Origin: Gemmatimonadota bacterium
GTDB lineage: Bacteria > Gemmatimonadota > Gemmatimonadetes > Longimicrobiales > Gaopeijiaceae
NCBI GenBank assembly: GCA_022823225.1
Contig: JAJDXM010000063.1
Location: 1-64,000, forward strand
DNA: 64,000 bases
Direction of reading: 5' to 3'
The notes beneath the pieces are model-generated. The model worked only from the letters and a program-made list of their open reading frames with translations, was not told the origin of the DNA and did not search any database. Below are positions 1 through 8,099 of the stretch, one piece after another (position 1 is the first letter of the stretch; every line of letters starts with the position of its first letter). The position numbers and the translations under genes are program-made.

Positions 1-55
1 AACTGTCATGTCTACATTACCAAATGTCATGTTTTGTTTACATTTTGGTCCTTGA
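1..55. repeat. AT-rich direct repeats at left edge
   Basis: The octamer TGTCATGT occurs at positions 4-11 and 25-32, 21 bases apart. Each copy is followed by a TACATT at 13-18 and 39-44. The stretch is conspicuously AT-rich against its surroundings. Repeated short motifs like this are seen at the ends of some insertion sequences (IS21-type ends carry several internal repeats) and in regulator-bound promoters. Only one edge is visible, so which of these it is cannot be decided here. Confidence 0.35.
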
Positions 56-63
56 GGCTCCGC

Positions 64-152
64 TATGCGTTGCTCCTCGGGCAAATAGCTCTGCTATTCG
101 CCCTTCGTCGCGCCTTGCCAGCCCGGCGCCTCGGCACTCTCGTTAGCACGCG
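64..152 (+). repeat. Dispersed hairpin repeat, copy 1
   Basis: About 90 bases that reappear, inverted and diverged, at 47795-47889. Both copies share long blocks such as GCGACGAAGGGCGAATAGC (read on the minus strand here). The core forms a stem in which GCGAATAGC pairs with GCTATTTGC around a three-base loop. The stem sequence differs from copy 2, but pairing is preserved. No coding function is visible. It looks like a miniature interspersed or REP-like element. Confidence 0.7.
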
Positions 153-216
153 AACTTCCGGGACGGGACACCAGGATGGGTGACGAAAAACTCCGCCGCC
201 GCATGGCGGCTTCCAG

Positions 217-533
217 GTGGGGATGGGGATGGCTGGACTTCCATACGAGCACAGCGTGACCCGTGAGTCTTGCTCGGACGGAACCCGGTGTTTCGTTGCA
301 CGCGTCATCGACTTGCCGGGCTGGCGCCGAGGGAAGCCTTGCAGAACATGCAGGTCTGATACACGGAGGCTCCAGATCGCGAGAGCCACGGTGACACTCC
401 AAATGAGGCTCTGAAGAACCTCGAGGCTGCGAAGCGCCTCTACGTCCAGAGCATGCTGGATGACGGCCTCGCACCTCCCGAGGGACCGGGACCACGCGCC
501 AAGACCGACCACCCCGCAAACGCCCCAGCATAG
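217..533 (+). pseudogene. Broken hicB-like antitoxin gene
   Basis: The reading frame from 217 gives a HicB-type amino terminus ending in RCFVARVIDLPG. The typical HicB carboxy-terminal half is found only after a frame change. From 360 to 533 a second frame reads SHGDTPNEALKNLEAAKRLY followed by VQSMLDDGL and a stop at 531-533. A stop at 357-359 separates the parts in that second frame. The two halves match the normal HicB pattern of a short degenerate RNase H-like fold followed by a helix. The gene is therefore recognisable but interrupted by at least one frameshift. No intact hicA lies beside it. Confidence 0.6.
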
Positions 534-583
534 GAGCCCGTGGAACAAGGTACCCCTCGGGTGTCAGTCCACGGATCCGGCTC

Positions 584-1069
584 CTACCGCCCCCTCACCC
601 GCACCCTGTACACGACGATCTGCGGAACCATCGCGTCATCGTACTCCAGGACACTGACGGCCGGTTCGCCTCCATGGTCCATGAAGGTCATGCCCGTCGC
701 GTCCCACACATGGCTCCCCAGGTGGCGCTGCTCCCGGAGGTTGAAGACATCGATGCGGGTGTCCCGGTAGTCGTCCCCCCGGCCAGGGGGCAGTTCCGGT
801 CCTTCCGGCCCTGGAATCATCTCGATCTCATCCCATTCCGGGTCGGCCGTGGAGACCAGCATCCAGAGGTTGTCTTCCCGGTCCAGCCCAACGCCGCGCC
901 ACCTTGTCGACGGCGGCTCCCGCCTCCTGTCGGGGAACTCGGCGATTCCCTGGAACCACGGCAGTTCTCCTTCGATCACCCTCAGCTGCTCACCCTCGAG
1001 CGACCATTCCTCGACAGCCGGAAGCGGGCGCGCAACCGAATGTTGCCCGGGAGCAACCCGACTCGACAT
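584..1069 (-). pseudogene. Truncated six-bladed beta-propeller gene (3' part)
   Basis: Up to 161 codons survive, corresponding to the last part of the propeller lipoproteins found elsewhere in this window. The product has the family's closing blades, including GVGLDREDNLWMLV and a final strand ending VVYRVRVRGR. It has no signal peptide, no lipobox cysteine and none of the amino-terminal blades. Its 5' side runs directly into the opposite-strand thioesterase gene at 1106, so the missing part was probably lost by rearrangement. The ATG at 1069 is simply the first in-frame one and may not be used. Confidence 0.6.
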
Positions 1070-1105
1070 CCTTGCGCTCCCGCGGCGGCCGATCCACAGT
1101 GCCCC

Positions 1106-1519
1106 ATGGACATGCTCGACCTGGGCCGGAAGATCCTCGCCTCCCAACCCTTCAGCGTCCTTCTGGGCGCCGAGTTGATCCACCTCCATGAAGGTGCAGC
1201 CGAGATCAAAGTGCCCATCACCCGCCAGCTGGGACAGCAGCACGGGTTCGTGCACGGGGGCGTCGTGAGCTATATGGCCGACAATGCCCTGACCTTTGCC
1301 GGGGGCACCGTGCTCGGACCCGCCGTGGTGACGTCCGAATTCAAGATCAACTACCTCCGGCCCGCCCGGGGCGATGCCCTGGTGGCACGCGCAAGGGTGA
1401 TCCATCACGGCAGGCGGCAGACGGTGTGTCGCTGCGACGTCTTCGGCCTGGAAGGGGACGACGAGGTTCTTTGTGCCACGGCCCAGGGGACGATCTCCAG
1501 GTTGTCGATGCCGTCGTAA
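1106..1519 (+). CDS. PaaI-family (hotdog) acyl-CoA thioesterase
   Basis: The product is 137 residues, the normal size for a single-domain hotdog thioesterase of the PaaI/DUF4442 group, which hydrolyse acyl- or aryl-CoA thioesters in the cytosol. The diagnostic segment HGFVHGGVVSYMADNA contains the HGG motif and the helix-borne aspartate used in catalysis. A long open frame continues upstream of this ATG, but it is antisense to the broken propeller gene, so the ATG just before MDMLDLG is preferred. It ends two bases before the convergent oxidoreductase gene. The substrate cannot be told from sequence. Confidence 0.82.
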   Translation: MDMLDLGRKILASQPFSVLLGAELIHLHEGAAEIKVPITRQLGQQHGFVHGGVVSYMADNALTFAGGTVLGPAVVTSEFKINYLRPARGDALVARARVIHHGRRQTVCRCDVFGLEGDDEVLCATAQGTISRLSMPS

Positions 1520-1521
1520 CC

Positions 1522-2763
1522 TCAGAACCGCCCCGCCCCGAAGGCCCCCACGTCCACCCCCGCCCGCCCCTCCACCACCAGCCCGGCAAGCGCCCAACCG
1601 CTGCCGGGAGCGAGCGTCACGCCCAGCATCTGGTGGCCGGTATTCACATACACGTTCTCGCGCGACGGCAGCCGGCCGATCACGGGGAGGGTGTCCGGCA
1701 CCATCGGGCGCATCCCTACCCAGGCACGGCCTCCTTCCCGCGCCTCCGGGATGTCCACGTCGCGGCTGACCGCGCGGCGGAGCGCCCGAACCCTCGCCAT
1801 GTCCATCCGGCGGTTCACGCCTGACAGCTCCATTGTCCCGCCGAAGCGAAGTGCGCCCTCGAAGGGGGTCATCCCGACGCGCGCGTCGCCCAGGAAGAGG
1901 GGCTGGCGCAGCTGTCGCGCTGGCCGCTCGATCGTGACCGAGTATCCTTTCCCGGCGGTGATCGGGATGCGCCACCCCGCCATCCGGGCCAGGGCCCCCG
2001 TCCGCGCGCCCGCGGCCAGCACCACGGCGTCCACCTCAAGGTTCCCCCGCGAAGTCACGATCGCGCGCACCCGCGTCCCGGACCCCTCCCACTCGAACCC
2101 CAGCACCATCGTCCCTTCGTGAATCTCGGTGCCGCCGGCCCGCAGCGACGCGGCCAGTCCCCCGGTCAGAGATTCAGGGCGCACATGCCGGTCGGTCTCA
2201 ACATGGATTCCGCACGTGAATCCGGGCCGCAGCAGAGGTTCCATCTCGTACAGCGCGTCCCGGTCCAGATCCCGCCAGGAAGCCCTGCCGCTCGCCCCCA
2301 CGGCCTCGAGTCCCTCGACTTTCTCACCTCGGAGCGCCGGGTCGCGGTACGCGAAGAGAATCCCCGACCGCCCCCGCTCGAACTCGACTCCGTCCGCCGC
2401 AAGCTCGTCGTAGAGTTTCCCGGTGACCGCATTCAGCGACGCCAGCGCACGGATCCCGTGGGTCCGGGCGGCCGTCGTACAGTGCGCGCGAAACTGCAGC
2501 AGCCAGGGGGCGAGCCGGGGCAGCGCCGCCGCCCGGATGTGAAAGTGACTGGCCCGACGCAGCATCCAGACGAGTGATCTGGCGGTCAGGCCGGGTGCCG
2601 GAAGCGGTGCGGAGGTCGAGGGGCATACCCAGCCGTTGTTCCCCCGCGAGCAGCCGCCACCGACCTCGCCGGCCTCGACGACGACCGGCTCCGCGCCGAA
2701 CCTCCTGAGGTAGTACGCTGTCGCGAGGCCAACGACACCACCGCCAACCACACCAACTCGCAT
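1522..2763 (-). CDS. FAD-dependent D-amino acid dehydrogenase-like oxidoreductase
   Basis: The product is 413 residues with an amino-terminal Rossmann dinucleotide-binding motif GVVGGGVVGLATAYYL and the DAO fold. Overall architecture resembles DadA, which oxidises D-amino acids to 2-oxo acids at the membrane and passes electrons to the respiratory chain. Near the end is the conserved FAD-contact region GMRPMVPDTLPVIGR, followed by NTGHQMLGVTLAPGSG. The start places the FAD motif at residue 4, as in the family. It is convergent with the thioesterase and divergent from the propeller gene at 2916. DadA, hydroxyproline or related amine oxidation are all possible; the substrate is unknown. Confidence 0.85.
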   Translation of the reverse strand: MRVGVVGGGVVGLATAYYLRRFGAEPVVVEAGEVGGGCSRGNNGWVCPSTSAPLPAPGLTARSLVWMLRRASHFHIRAAALPRLAPWLLQFRAHCTTAARTHGIRALASLNAVTGKLYDELAADGVEFERGRSGILFAYRDPALRGEKVEGLEAVGASGRASWRDLDRDALYEMEPLLRPGFTCGIHVETDRHVRPESLTGGLAASLRAGGTEIHEGTMVLGFEWEGSGTRVRAIVTSRGNLEVDAVVLAAGARTGALARMAGWRIPITAGKGYSVTIERPARQLRQPLFLGDARVGMTPFEGALRFGGTMELSGVNRRMDMARVRALRRAVSRDVDIPEAREGGRAWVGMRPMVPDTLPVIGRLPSRENVYVNTGHQMLGVTLAPGSGWALAGLVVEGRAGVDVGAFGAGRF

Positions 2764-2915
2764 CAGACTCCGCCTGGCCGTTCGGGCCGATATGCCGGTT
2801 GTTCTCCGGCGGGCATCCGGCGATGAGGCAACCCGTTACCCGCCGGTCCACACCATACCATACAAAAGGCAGACAAGCCGTTCCCGCTACTGTCGCGGCC
2901 CAGGAGGTAGTTCCA

Positions 2916-4130
2916 ATGTCTCGTCCATTGCTGGCCATCATCGTTGCCGCCGCCGTTTCCTCCTGCGCGGAGTCCGCAGGCCCTCCCGCACTCCGCGAGA
3001 CCCTCCCGAACGGCGCGCTTCTCGTGCGGTACCCGGACCTCCCGGCCATCGACGACACCGTGCCGGAGGTCATCGAAGCGCACGTGGACCTTCAGTTCGG
3101 CGAACTCGAGGGCGACGACCCGAACCTGATCTTCGGCGACATCCGCGGCGTCCAGGCTGCCAGCGACGGCACCATCTACGTGCTGGACTACCAGGCCACC
3201 GAAGTGCGGGCGTACGATCCGGAGGGCCGGTACCTGCGGACGGTCGCACGAAAAGGCGAAGGGCCGGGCGAGATTACCGAGGCCAACGGCATTCTCCTCT
3301 CCGGCGACACGCTGCTGTGGATGAACGATCACGCCAGGTGGGTAATCGTCGGCGTCGACCCGGACGGAAACGAGGTGCGCCGCTTCGACAAGCCGGTCCG
3401 GAGCTATGGATACATCTGGGACGGCGTTTTCGACCATCGGGGGCGCTACTGGAGGGATGATTCCCATTCGGAGGACGGAATCGTCTATCCCCCCCCGCCG
3501 GGTCTGAGTACGAGTACCTACCGCGACTACTACAAGTCTCACGACCTGTCCACCGGAGCCGTCGACTCGGTCTTCCTGGGCGAGAGCAGACATCGGTCCT
3601 ACTCCTATGAGGACGCGGTCGGGCTGTGGCAGTTCCTCCCCCTCATGTACGAGGCGGGAGCGAGCATCGCGGTGAACCCGTCCGGGGGATTCTGGCGCGC
3701 AAACACCGCGGAGTACCGCGTCGTCCGGACCAGCGAGGATGGAGATACGCTGCTCGTCATCGAAGCCGGGCTGCCGGTGCTGCGGGTCACGGATGAGGAC
3801 CGCGACGCCTACGTCGAGGGGATCCTGGAGTACAGCCCCGATATTCGCAGTGAAGCAGAAGAGGTCGCGGGCCTGATGCCCGACGTCAAGCCCATTCTGG
3901 CGAGTCTGTTCGTGGATGACGAGAGCCGGCTCTGGGTGGAGAGAGTCACGCCGGACGGTGCCGCCCCCTTCTACGACCGATACTCACAGGACGGCGACTA
4001 CCTCGGCTCGGTTCGCCTGTCGTTCACGCCGGCCTGGCGCAGGATATGGGTCCAGCACGACGCAATCTACACCTGGGTCACGGACGAGATGGACGTTCCG
4101 TACGTTGTGAGGGCGCCCCTGTCTTCCTGA
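2916..4130 (+). CDS. Six-bladed beta-propeller lipoprotein
   Basis: The product is 404 residues. The start is set by an AGGAGG at 2902-2907 and by a lipoprotein signal MSRPLLAIIVAAAVSSC, with lipid attachment expected on Cys17. The rest is built from propeller strands of the NHL/6-blade type. It contains the family hallmark GEGPGE at residues 114-119 and the closing strand DEMDVPYVV. Members of this family are very numerous in Gemmatimonadota; their function is unknown, and they presumably sit at the cell envelope. The last 53 bases overlap the opposite-strand GNAT gene tail to tail. Confidence 0.85.
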   Translation: MSRPLLAIIVAAAVSSCAESAGPPALRETLPNGALLVRYPDLPAIDDTVPEVIEAHVDLQFGELEGDDPNLIFGDIRGVQAASDGTIYVLDYQATEVRAYDPEGRYLRTVARKGEGPGEITEANGILLSGDTLLWMNDHARWVIVGVDPDGNEVRRFDKPVRSYGYIWDGVFDHRGRYWRDDSHSEDGIVYPPPPGLSTSTYRDYYKSHDLSTGAVDSVFLGESRHRSYSYEDAVGLWQFLPLMYEAGASIAVNPSGGFWRANTAEYRVVRTSEDGDTLLVIEAGLPVLRVTDEDRDAYVEGILEYSPDIRSEAEEVAGLMPDVKPILASLFVDDESRLWVERVTPDGAAPFYDRYSQDGDYLGSVRLSFTPAWRRIWVQHDAIYTWVTDEMDVPYVVRAPLSS

Positions 4131-4833
4131 CCAGCAGGTAACGCCCGTATTCCCGGCCGGGGACGAATCCTGCCACCCGTCCGCCGTCCGCCAGCAAACG
4201 GGTGAATGCGTCGCGCGTGGTGCGGCGCCATTCGAGCGCCTCATCCACCGAACGCGCCTCGACCGCCTCGATGTCACTGGGGATCACCACCTCGACCGTC
4301 TCGCCGCCGTCCCCACGCGGCCGGTCCGCCGCTTCCCCGTCCGGACACCACTTCACGATGAACCGGTCGGTCCCGAGCCGGTGCAGGCTGCTGTCGGATT
4401 GCCCGTACATGTCGGGGACGTATTCGTCTATCGCGGCACCCAGAAGGTTCAAGTTCAGGTGCGCGTTCCGCGCCACAAGAGGATCGTAGGTCCAGTATAC
4501 GTTCTTCACCCCCAGGGCCCGCAGCGCGTCGGCCTGGGCCAGCTTGAGTCGCCTGCCTATCCCCTGGTCCCGAAGGTCCGGCCTGACGGCAAGCATGTGG
4601 GACCAGTGCGCCAACTCTCCCTTCCGGACGCCGGTGATCCCGTACACGAAGCCGGCGAGTTTCCGATCCGGCCCGAAGGCGCCCATGCAGACCCCGCCCA
4701 TCTTCACCGAGACCTGCAGCATGCTCACGGGGACGACATCGGAGAAGGACGATCCCCAGGTATCCCGCTGCAGGTCGATGCAGGCGGCAAACTCGTCCTC
4801 GGTCCGCAGGTGCCGGATGTCGACTTCGTCCAT
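4078..4833 (-). CDS. GNAT-family acetyltransferase (COG3375-like)
   Basis: The product is 251 residues from the ATG giving MDEVDIRHLRTEDEF. A GNAT core is visible in the first 130 residues, with the acetyl-CoA pyrophosphate-binding stretch RPDLRDQGIGRRLKLAQ (motif A, R/Q-x-x-G-x-G). The region after it, with WTYDPLVARNAHLN, matches a subgroup of uncharacterised predicted acetyltransferases longer than the minimal GNAT fold. The upstream extension of the open frame is proline- and arginine-rich and probably not translated. It overlaps the 3' end of the propeller gene. The acceptor substrate is unknown. Confidence 0.8.
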   Translation of the reverse strand: MDEVDIRHLRTEDEFAACIDLQRDTWGSSFSDVVPVSMLQVSVKMGGVCMGAFGPDRKLAGFVYGITGVRKGELAHWSHMLAVRPDLRDQGIGRRLKLAQADALRALGVKNVYWTYDPLVARNAHLNLNLLGAAIDEYVPDMYGQSDSSLHRLGTDRFIVKWCPDGEAADRPRGDGGETVEVVIPSDIEAVEARSVDEALEWRRTTRDAFTRLLADGGRVAGFVPGREYGRYLLVRKTGAPSQRTERPSRP

Positions 4834-4931
4834 GCTGCTCGTCCGTGCCGCCGGGGTGGGCCCGCACCGGGCCGGGTCGCAAAGCGGCATCCTACCGCCC
4901 GCGAATCGAAAGCGGCAAGTTAAGCAAAACG

Positions 4932-6113
4932 ATGAGCGGACCCACCCCCCACACCCACCCCTCGCCCGACGTCGCCGTCATCGGCGCCGGGATCGTCGGC
5001 GCGTCCTGCGCGTGGCACCTTGCTGCACGCGGCCTGTCGGTCACCGTCCTGGAGCGCGAACAGGCCCCCGCGCTCGGCTCCACCGGTCGCAGCGCGGCCG
5101 GAGTGCGCGTCCAGTTCACGACCCGCACCAACATCGAATGGTCGATGCACTCGCTGCCGGTCTACCGCGACTTTCGGCAGCGGCACGGCTTCGAGGTCGG
5201 GTACCGCAACATCGGTTACCTGCTTCTGGTGCCGCCGGAACGCTGGGAGTCGCATCTGGCGTCCGTCGCGCTCCAGCGCAGCCTCGGCGCGCCCGTGGAG
5301 GTCCTTTCTCCGGAAGACGCGCTTCGCTACGTCCCGCTCGCGACCGAAGGCCTCGCCGGCGCGACCTACGGCCCCTGGGACGGCGTAATCGACCCCCACA
5401 TGGCCACGCACGCCTGGGTCGCCATGAGCCGGGACGCGGGCGTCGACTACCACTTCGGCCGCACCGTCACCGCGCTTGAGCCGGCGGGCGGCGGGTGGCG
5501 CGTTCAATGCGGTGCCGAAGCGCTCTCGTGCGGCTTCGTCGTCAACGCCGGCGGCGCATGGTCGGGCGAGATCGCTCGCCTCGCGGGGCTCCGCGTGCCG
5601 GTCCGTCCCAAGCGCATCCAGATCTTCCTGAGCGGACCGATCGCCGACGACCGCATCTACCCCCTCACGATCGACCTCGGGACCGGCGTCTATCTGCGCA
5701 GCGAGGGCGACCGGATTCTCTTCGGCCTCGACACCCACGCCGACGACGGCTTCACCGAGGGGGTCGACTGGGCGTGGCTGGAGGAGGTCCTCGTGACCGG
5801 AGTCGAGCGCTATCCCTGGTGGGAGGAACTGGGCGTCGACCGCCGCGGCAGCTGGTGGGGCTACTACGGCGTGACGCCCGACAACAGCCCCGTGATCGGC
5901 CGCAACCCGGGCGCCCTCTCGTGGATCGATGCCTGCGGCTTCTCGGGACACGGGATCATGCACGCGCCCGCGACCGGCCTGACCGTCTCCGACATGATCG
6001 CCGATGGCCGGGCAACAACCCTTGACGCCGACGCCTTCCGCCACGAAAGGTTCCAGAATGCCGGAAGCGAGGTGGGGGAAGCGGGCGCCGAGGTGGAGAC
6101 TAACATCTTCTGA
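4932..6113 (+). CDS. FAD-dependent oxidoreductase, sarcosine/glycine oxidase-like (DAO family)
   Basis: The product is 393 residues. The FAD-binding motif VAVIGAGIVGASCAWHLA begins near residue 14. It is followed by the family signature around STGRSAAGVRVQFTT and the carboxy-terminal segment GYYGVTPDNSPVIGR, with GFSGHGIMHAPATG contacting the flavin. The layout resembles monomeric sarcosine oxidase, glycine oxidase and the beta subunit of heterotetrameric sarcosine oxidase, all of which oxidise secondary or primary amines. It is the second amine-type flavoenzyme in the first 6 kb. A GTG-initiated GPP34 gene follows nine bases after the stop, suggesting cotranscription. Confidence 0.83.
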   Translation: MSGPTPHTHPSPDVAVIGAGIVGASCAWHLAARGLSVTVLEREQAPALGSTGRSAAGVRVQFTTRTNIEWSMHSLPVYRDFRQRHGFEVGYRNIGYLLLVPPERWESHLASVALQRSLGAPVEVLSPEDALRYVPLATEGLAGATYGPWDGVIDPHMATHAWVAMSRDAGVDYHFGRTVTALEPAGGGWRVQCGAEALSCGFVVNAGGAWSGEIARLAGLRVPVRPKRIQIFLSGPIADDRIYPLTIDLGTGVYLRSEGDRILFGLDTHADDGFTEGVDWAWLEEVLVTGVERYPWWEELGVDRRGSWWGYYGVTPDNSPVIGRNPGALSWIDACGFSGHGIMHAPATGLTVSDMIADGRATTLDADAFRHERFQNAGSEVGEAGAEVETNIF

Positions 6114-6122
6114 GGAAACATA

Positions 6123-6791
6123 GTGTTGAGATTCGCTGAAGAGGTGATGCTGCTTCTCCTCGATGACCAGGGGGAGAGATTCCTGCGCGTGCCCGATTGG
6201 TCGCTGCGCTACGCGCTGGGCGGGGCCGTGCTCATGGACCTCGCAATGGAGGACCGGATCGACACGGACCTCGAGAAACTGATGCTGGTCGACTCCACAC
6301 CCCTCGACGACGACATCCTCGACCCCCTGCTGGCCGAGATCGTGCAGGAATCGGAGAGGCTCGAACCGGACACCCACGATTCCCGTTTCTGGGTGGAGCG
6401 CGCCTCCGCCCGCTCCGACGAGATCCGCGAAGCCGCGATCAACCGCCTCATCGCCCGCGGAATCCTCGAGCGCCGCGAAGACCGCTTCCTGTGGGTGTTC
6501 CGCTCGCGCCGCTACCCCGTCGTCGACGGCACCGCCGAGCGCGAGGTCAAGCTTCGCATTCTGGAGCTGCTCTTCAGCAACATGATCCCCACCCCGCGAG
6601 ACGTCGTGATCATCTGCCTCGCCGACGCGTGCGGCATCTTCAGCGAACTGCTGACACGACGGGAACTGGCCAACGTGACGCCCCGCATCCGCGACCTTCG
6701 CCAACTGGACCTCATCGGCCAGGCGGTGACCGCGGCGGTCTGGGACATCGAGGTGTCGCTGGCCAAGGTCATTCGGCCCCACTTCGCGTAG
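6123..6791 (+). CDS. GPP34 (GOLPH3/Vps74-like) domain protein
   Basis: The product is 222 residues with a GTG start. The sequence follows the GPP34 pattern: an amphipathic amino terminus FAEEVMLLLLDDQ, then a helix-rich body with ALGGAVLMDLAMEDRI, a conserved ERREDRFLWVFRSRRYP hairpin and a late NVTPRIRDL helix. In eukaryotes this family binds phosphatidylinositol 4-phosphate and retains Golgi enzymes. Bacterial members are cytosolic or membrane-peripheral and of unknown function. It probably shares an operon with the upstream flavoenzyme. Confidence 0.8.
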   Translation: MLRFAEEVMLLLLDDQGERFLRVPDWSLRYALGGAVLMDLAMEDRIDTDLEKLMLVDSTPLDDDILDPLLAEIVQESERLEPDTHDSRFWVERASARSDEIREAAINRLIARGILERREDRFLWVFRSRRYPVVDGTAEREVKLRILELLFSNMIPTPRDVVIICLADACGIFSELLTRRELANVTPRIRDLRQLDLIGQAVTAAVWDIEVSLAKVIRPHFA

Positions 6792-6890
6792 CAGTCCCGC
6801 GGATAGCCCCGCGCGGCCACCGAGTGCGGCGAGCCAAGGCGCCTCTCAACCCCGCCTTCGCCCGTGCGGCGAGCCCATTCTGACACCATT

Positions 6891-6931
6891 CTGACAAGTG
6901 TACTTTACATATTATAATGTAAACGTTACAC
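6891..6931 (+). promoter_or_regulatory. Promoter with overlapping inverted-repeat operator of the molybdate operon
   Basis: A CTGACA (6891-6896) and a perfect TATAAT (6913-6918) are separated by 16 bases. An inverted repeat TTTACAT/ATGTAAA (6904-6910 and 6917-6923), with outer arms GTGTA and TACAC (6898-6902 and 6927-6931), encloses the -10 box. A repressor bound here would block the promoter. The first downstream gene is an HTH regulator with a molybdate-binding-like domain, so autoregulation in response to molybdate is the simplest reading. Confidence 0.65.
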
Positions 6932-6992
6932 TTTCTTCCCTTCAGGTTCCGTGTGGCGCACCCTGAAGTCATCCTCCGGAAAAGGAATTACC

Positions 6993-8099
6993 ATGGACAC
7001 CCGCCTCGAAAACCACGTCAGAAAACACCGCAAGGCCGACGGGCTTTCGCAGAAGGCGCTGGCCGAACTGCTCGGCGTTTCGCGGCAGGCCATTCACGCG
7101 ATCGAGACCGGCGCGCAGGTGCCTTCCACCAGCCTGGGGCTGCGGATGGCGCGGGTGTTCGGATGCGGAATGGAAGACCTCTTCAGACTCGCCGCCGACC
7201 CGGGAATCCGTGCCAGTCTGGCTCCTGCCGCGCCCGGTTGCGGGAACAGCTCGCGCGTCGCGCTGGGCCGCGTGGACGGTCGCTGGGTCGCCCACCGGCT
7301 CCCTCCCCACGGACTGACGGCCGCGGACGGCATCCTGGCCGGCGAAGTCAAAGGAAGCCAGGCCGATGTGCAGCCGCTCGCCGATGTGGGACACCTCGTC
7401 CGCAACGTGCTCGTGGCCGGGTGCGCGCCGCTGCTGGGTGCCGTGGCACAGCGCGTCGGGCGCCGCTACAACGATTCCCGCGTGACCTGGCTTCGGGCCG
7501 GCAACGCCCGCGCGCTCGACCTCCTGGCCAGGGGATTGGTTCACGTGGCCGGAATGCACTTTGCCGACCGGAATGGCGACGCGGGCACGGCTGCCGCGGC
7601 TCGGAAGGCGCTTCCCGGCAGACGGCTCCTGGTGGTCAACCTGACCCGCTGGCGCCAGGGACTGATTGTGGCGGCAGGCAACCCCCTGGGGATCGACTCC
7701 GGGGCCGACCTGCTGCGGCCCGGACTTCGTGTCGCGCAGCGCGAAGAGGGCTCCGGCGCCTATGAGGTTGCCGCGCGGCTCGCGGCGAAGGGCAAGAGCG
7801 CCATGCCGTCCGACGGACCGGCCGCGGGAGGGCACGGCGAGGTGGCGCGCCTGGTGCGTACCGGAACCGCCGATGTCGGCATCGCCATCGAGAGTGCGGC
7901 GCTTGCCGAGGGCCTCGACTTCATTCCGCTCGCGGACGAGCGCTTTGACCTGGTCGTACCGGAGGCGCTCGCGACAAGGAAGCACGTTTCGCGGCTCCTC
8001 GATGCGGTCGACGACCCCGGCTTCCGCGCCGAGGTGGGTCACCTGCCCGGCTACGACGGCTCGCTCAGCGGCCAGGTCACCACCGTGGAAGCCGCGTGA
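6993..8099 (+). CDS. XRE-type HTH regulator fused to a substrate-binding (molybdate-type) domain
   Basis: The product is 368 residues from ATG 6993. Residues about 5-62 are an XRE helix-turn-helix (LSQKALAELLGVSRQAIHAI). The remainder is a type-2 periplasmic-binding-protein fold of the COG1910 kind, used here as an intracellular effector domain, with stretches such as SGAYEVAARL and GTADVGIAIESAA. Such fusions sit next to molybdate transporters and are thought to sense molybdate. Its stop overlaps the GTG of modA by four bases, so it heads the modABC operon. The upstream palindrome is its probable target. Confidence 0.83.
   Translation: MDTRLENHVRKHRKADGLSQKALAELLGVSRQAIHAIETGAQVPSTSLGLRMARVFGCGMEDLFRLAADPGIRASLAPAAPGCGNSSRVALGRVDGRWVAHRLPPHGLTAADGILAGEVKGSQADVQPLADVGHLVRNVLVAGCAPLLGAVAQRVGRRYNDSRVTWLRAGNARALDLLARGLVHVAGMHFADRNGDAGTAAAARKALPGRRLLVVNLTRWRQGLIVAAGNPLGIDSGADLLRPGLRVAQREEGSGAYEVAARLAAKGKSAMPSDGPAAGGHGEVARLVRTGTADVGIAIESAALAEGLDFIPLADERFDLVVPEALATRKHVSRLLDAVDDPGFRAEVGHLPGYDGSLSGQVTTVEAA

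Noticed and set aside
4920-6782. Minus-strand open frame of 620 codons
   Set aside because: It runs antisense through the flavoenzyme and GPP34 genes and shows no motifs; shadow frame.
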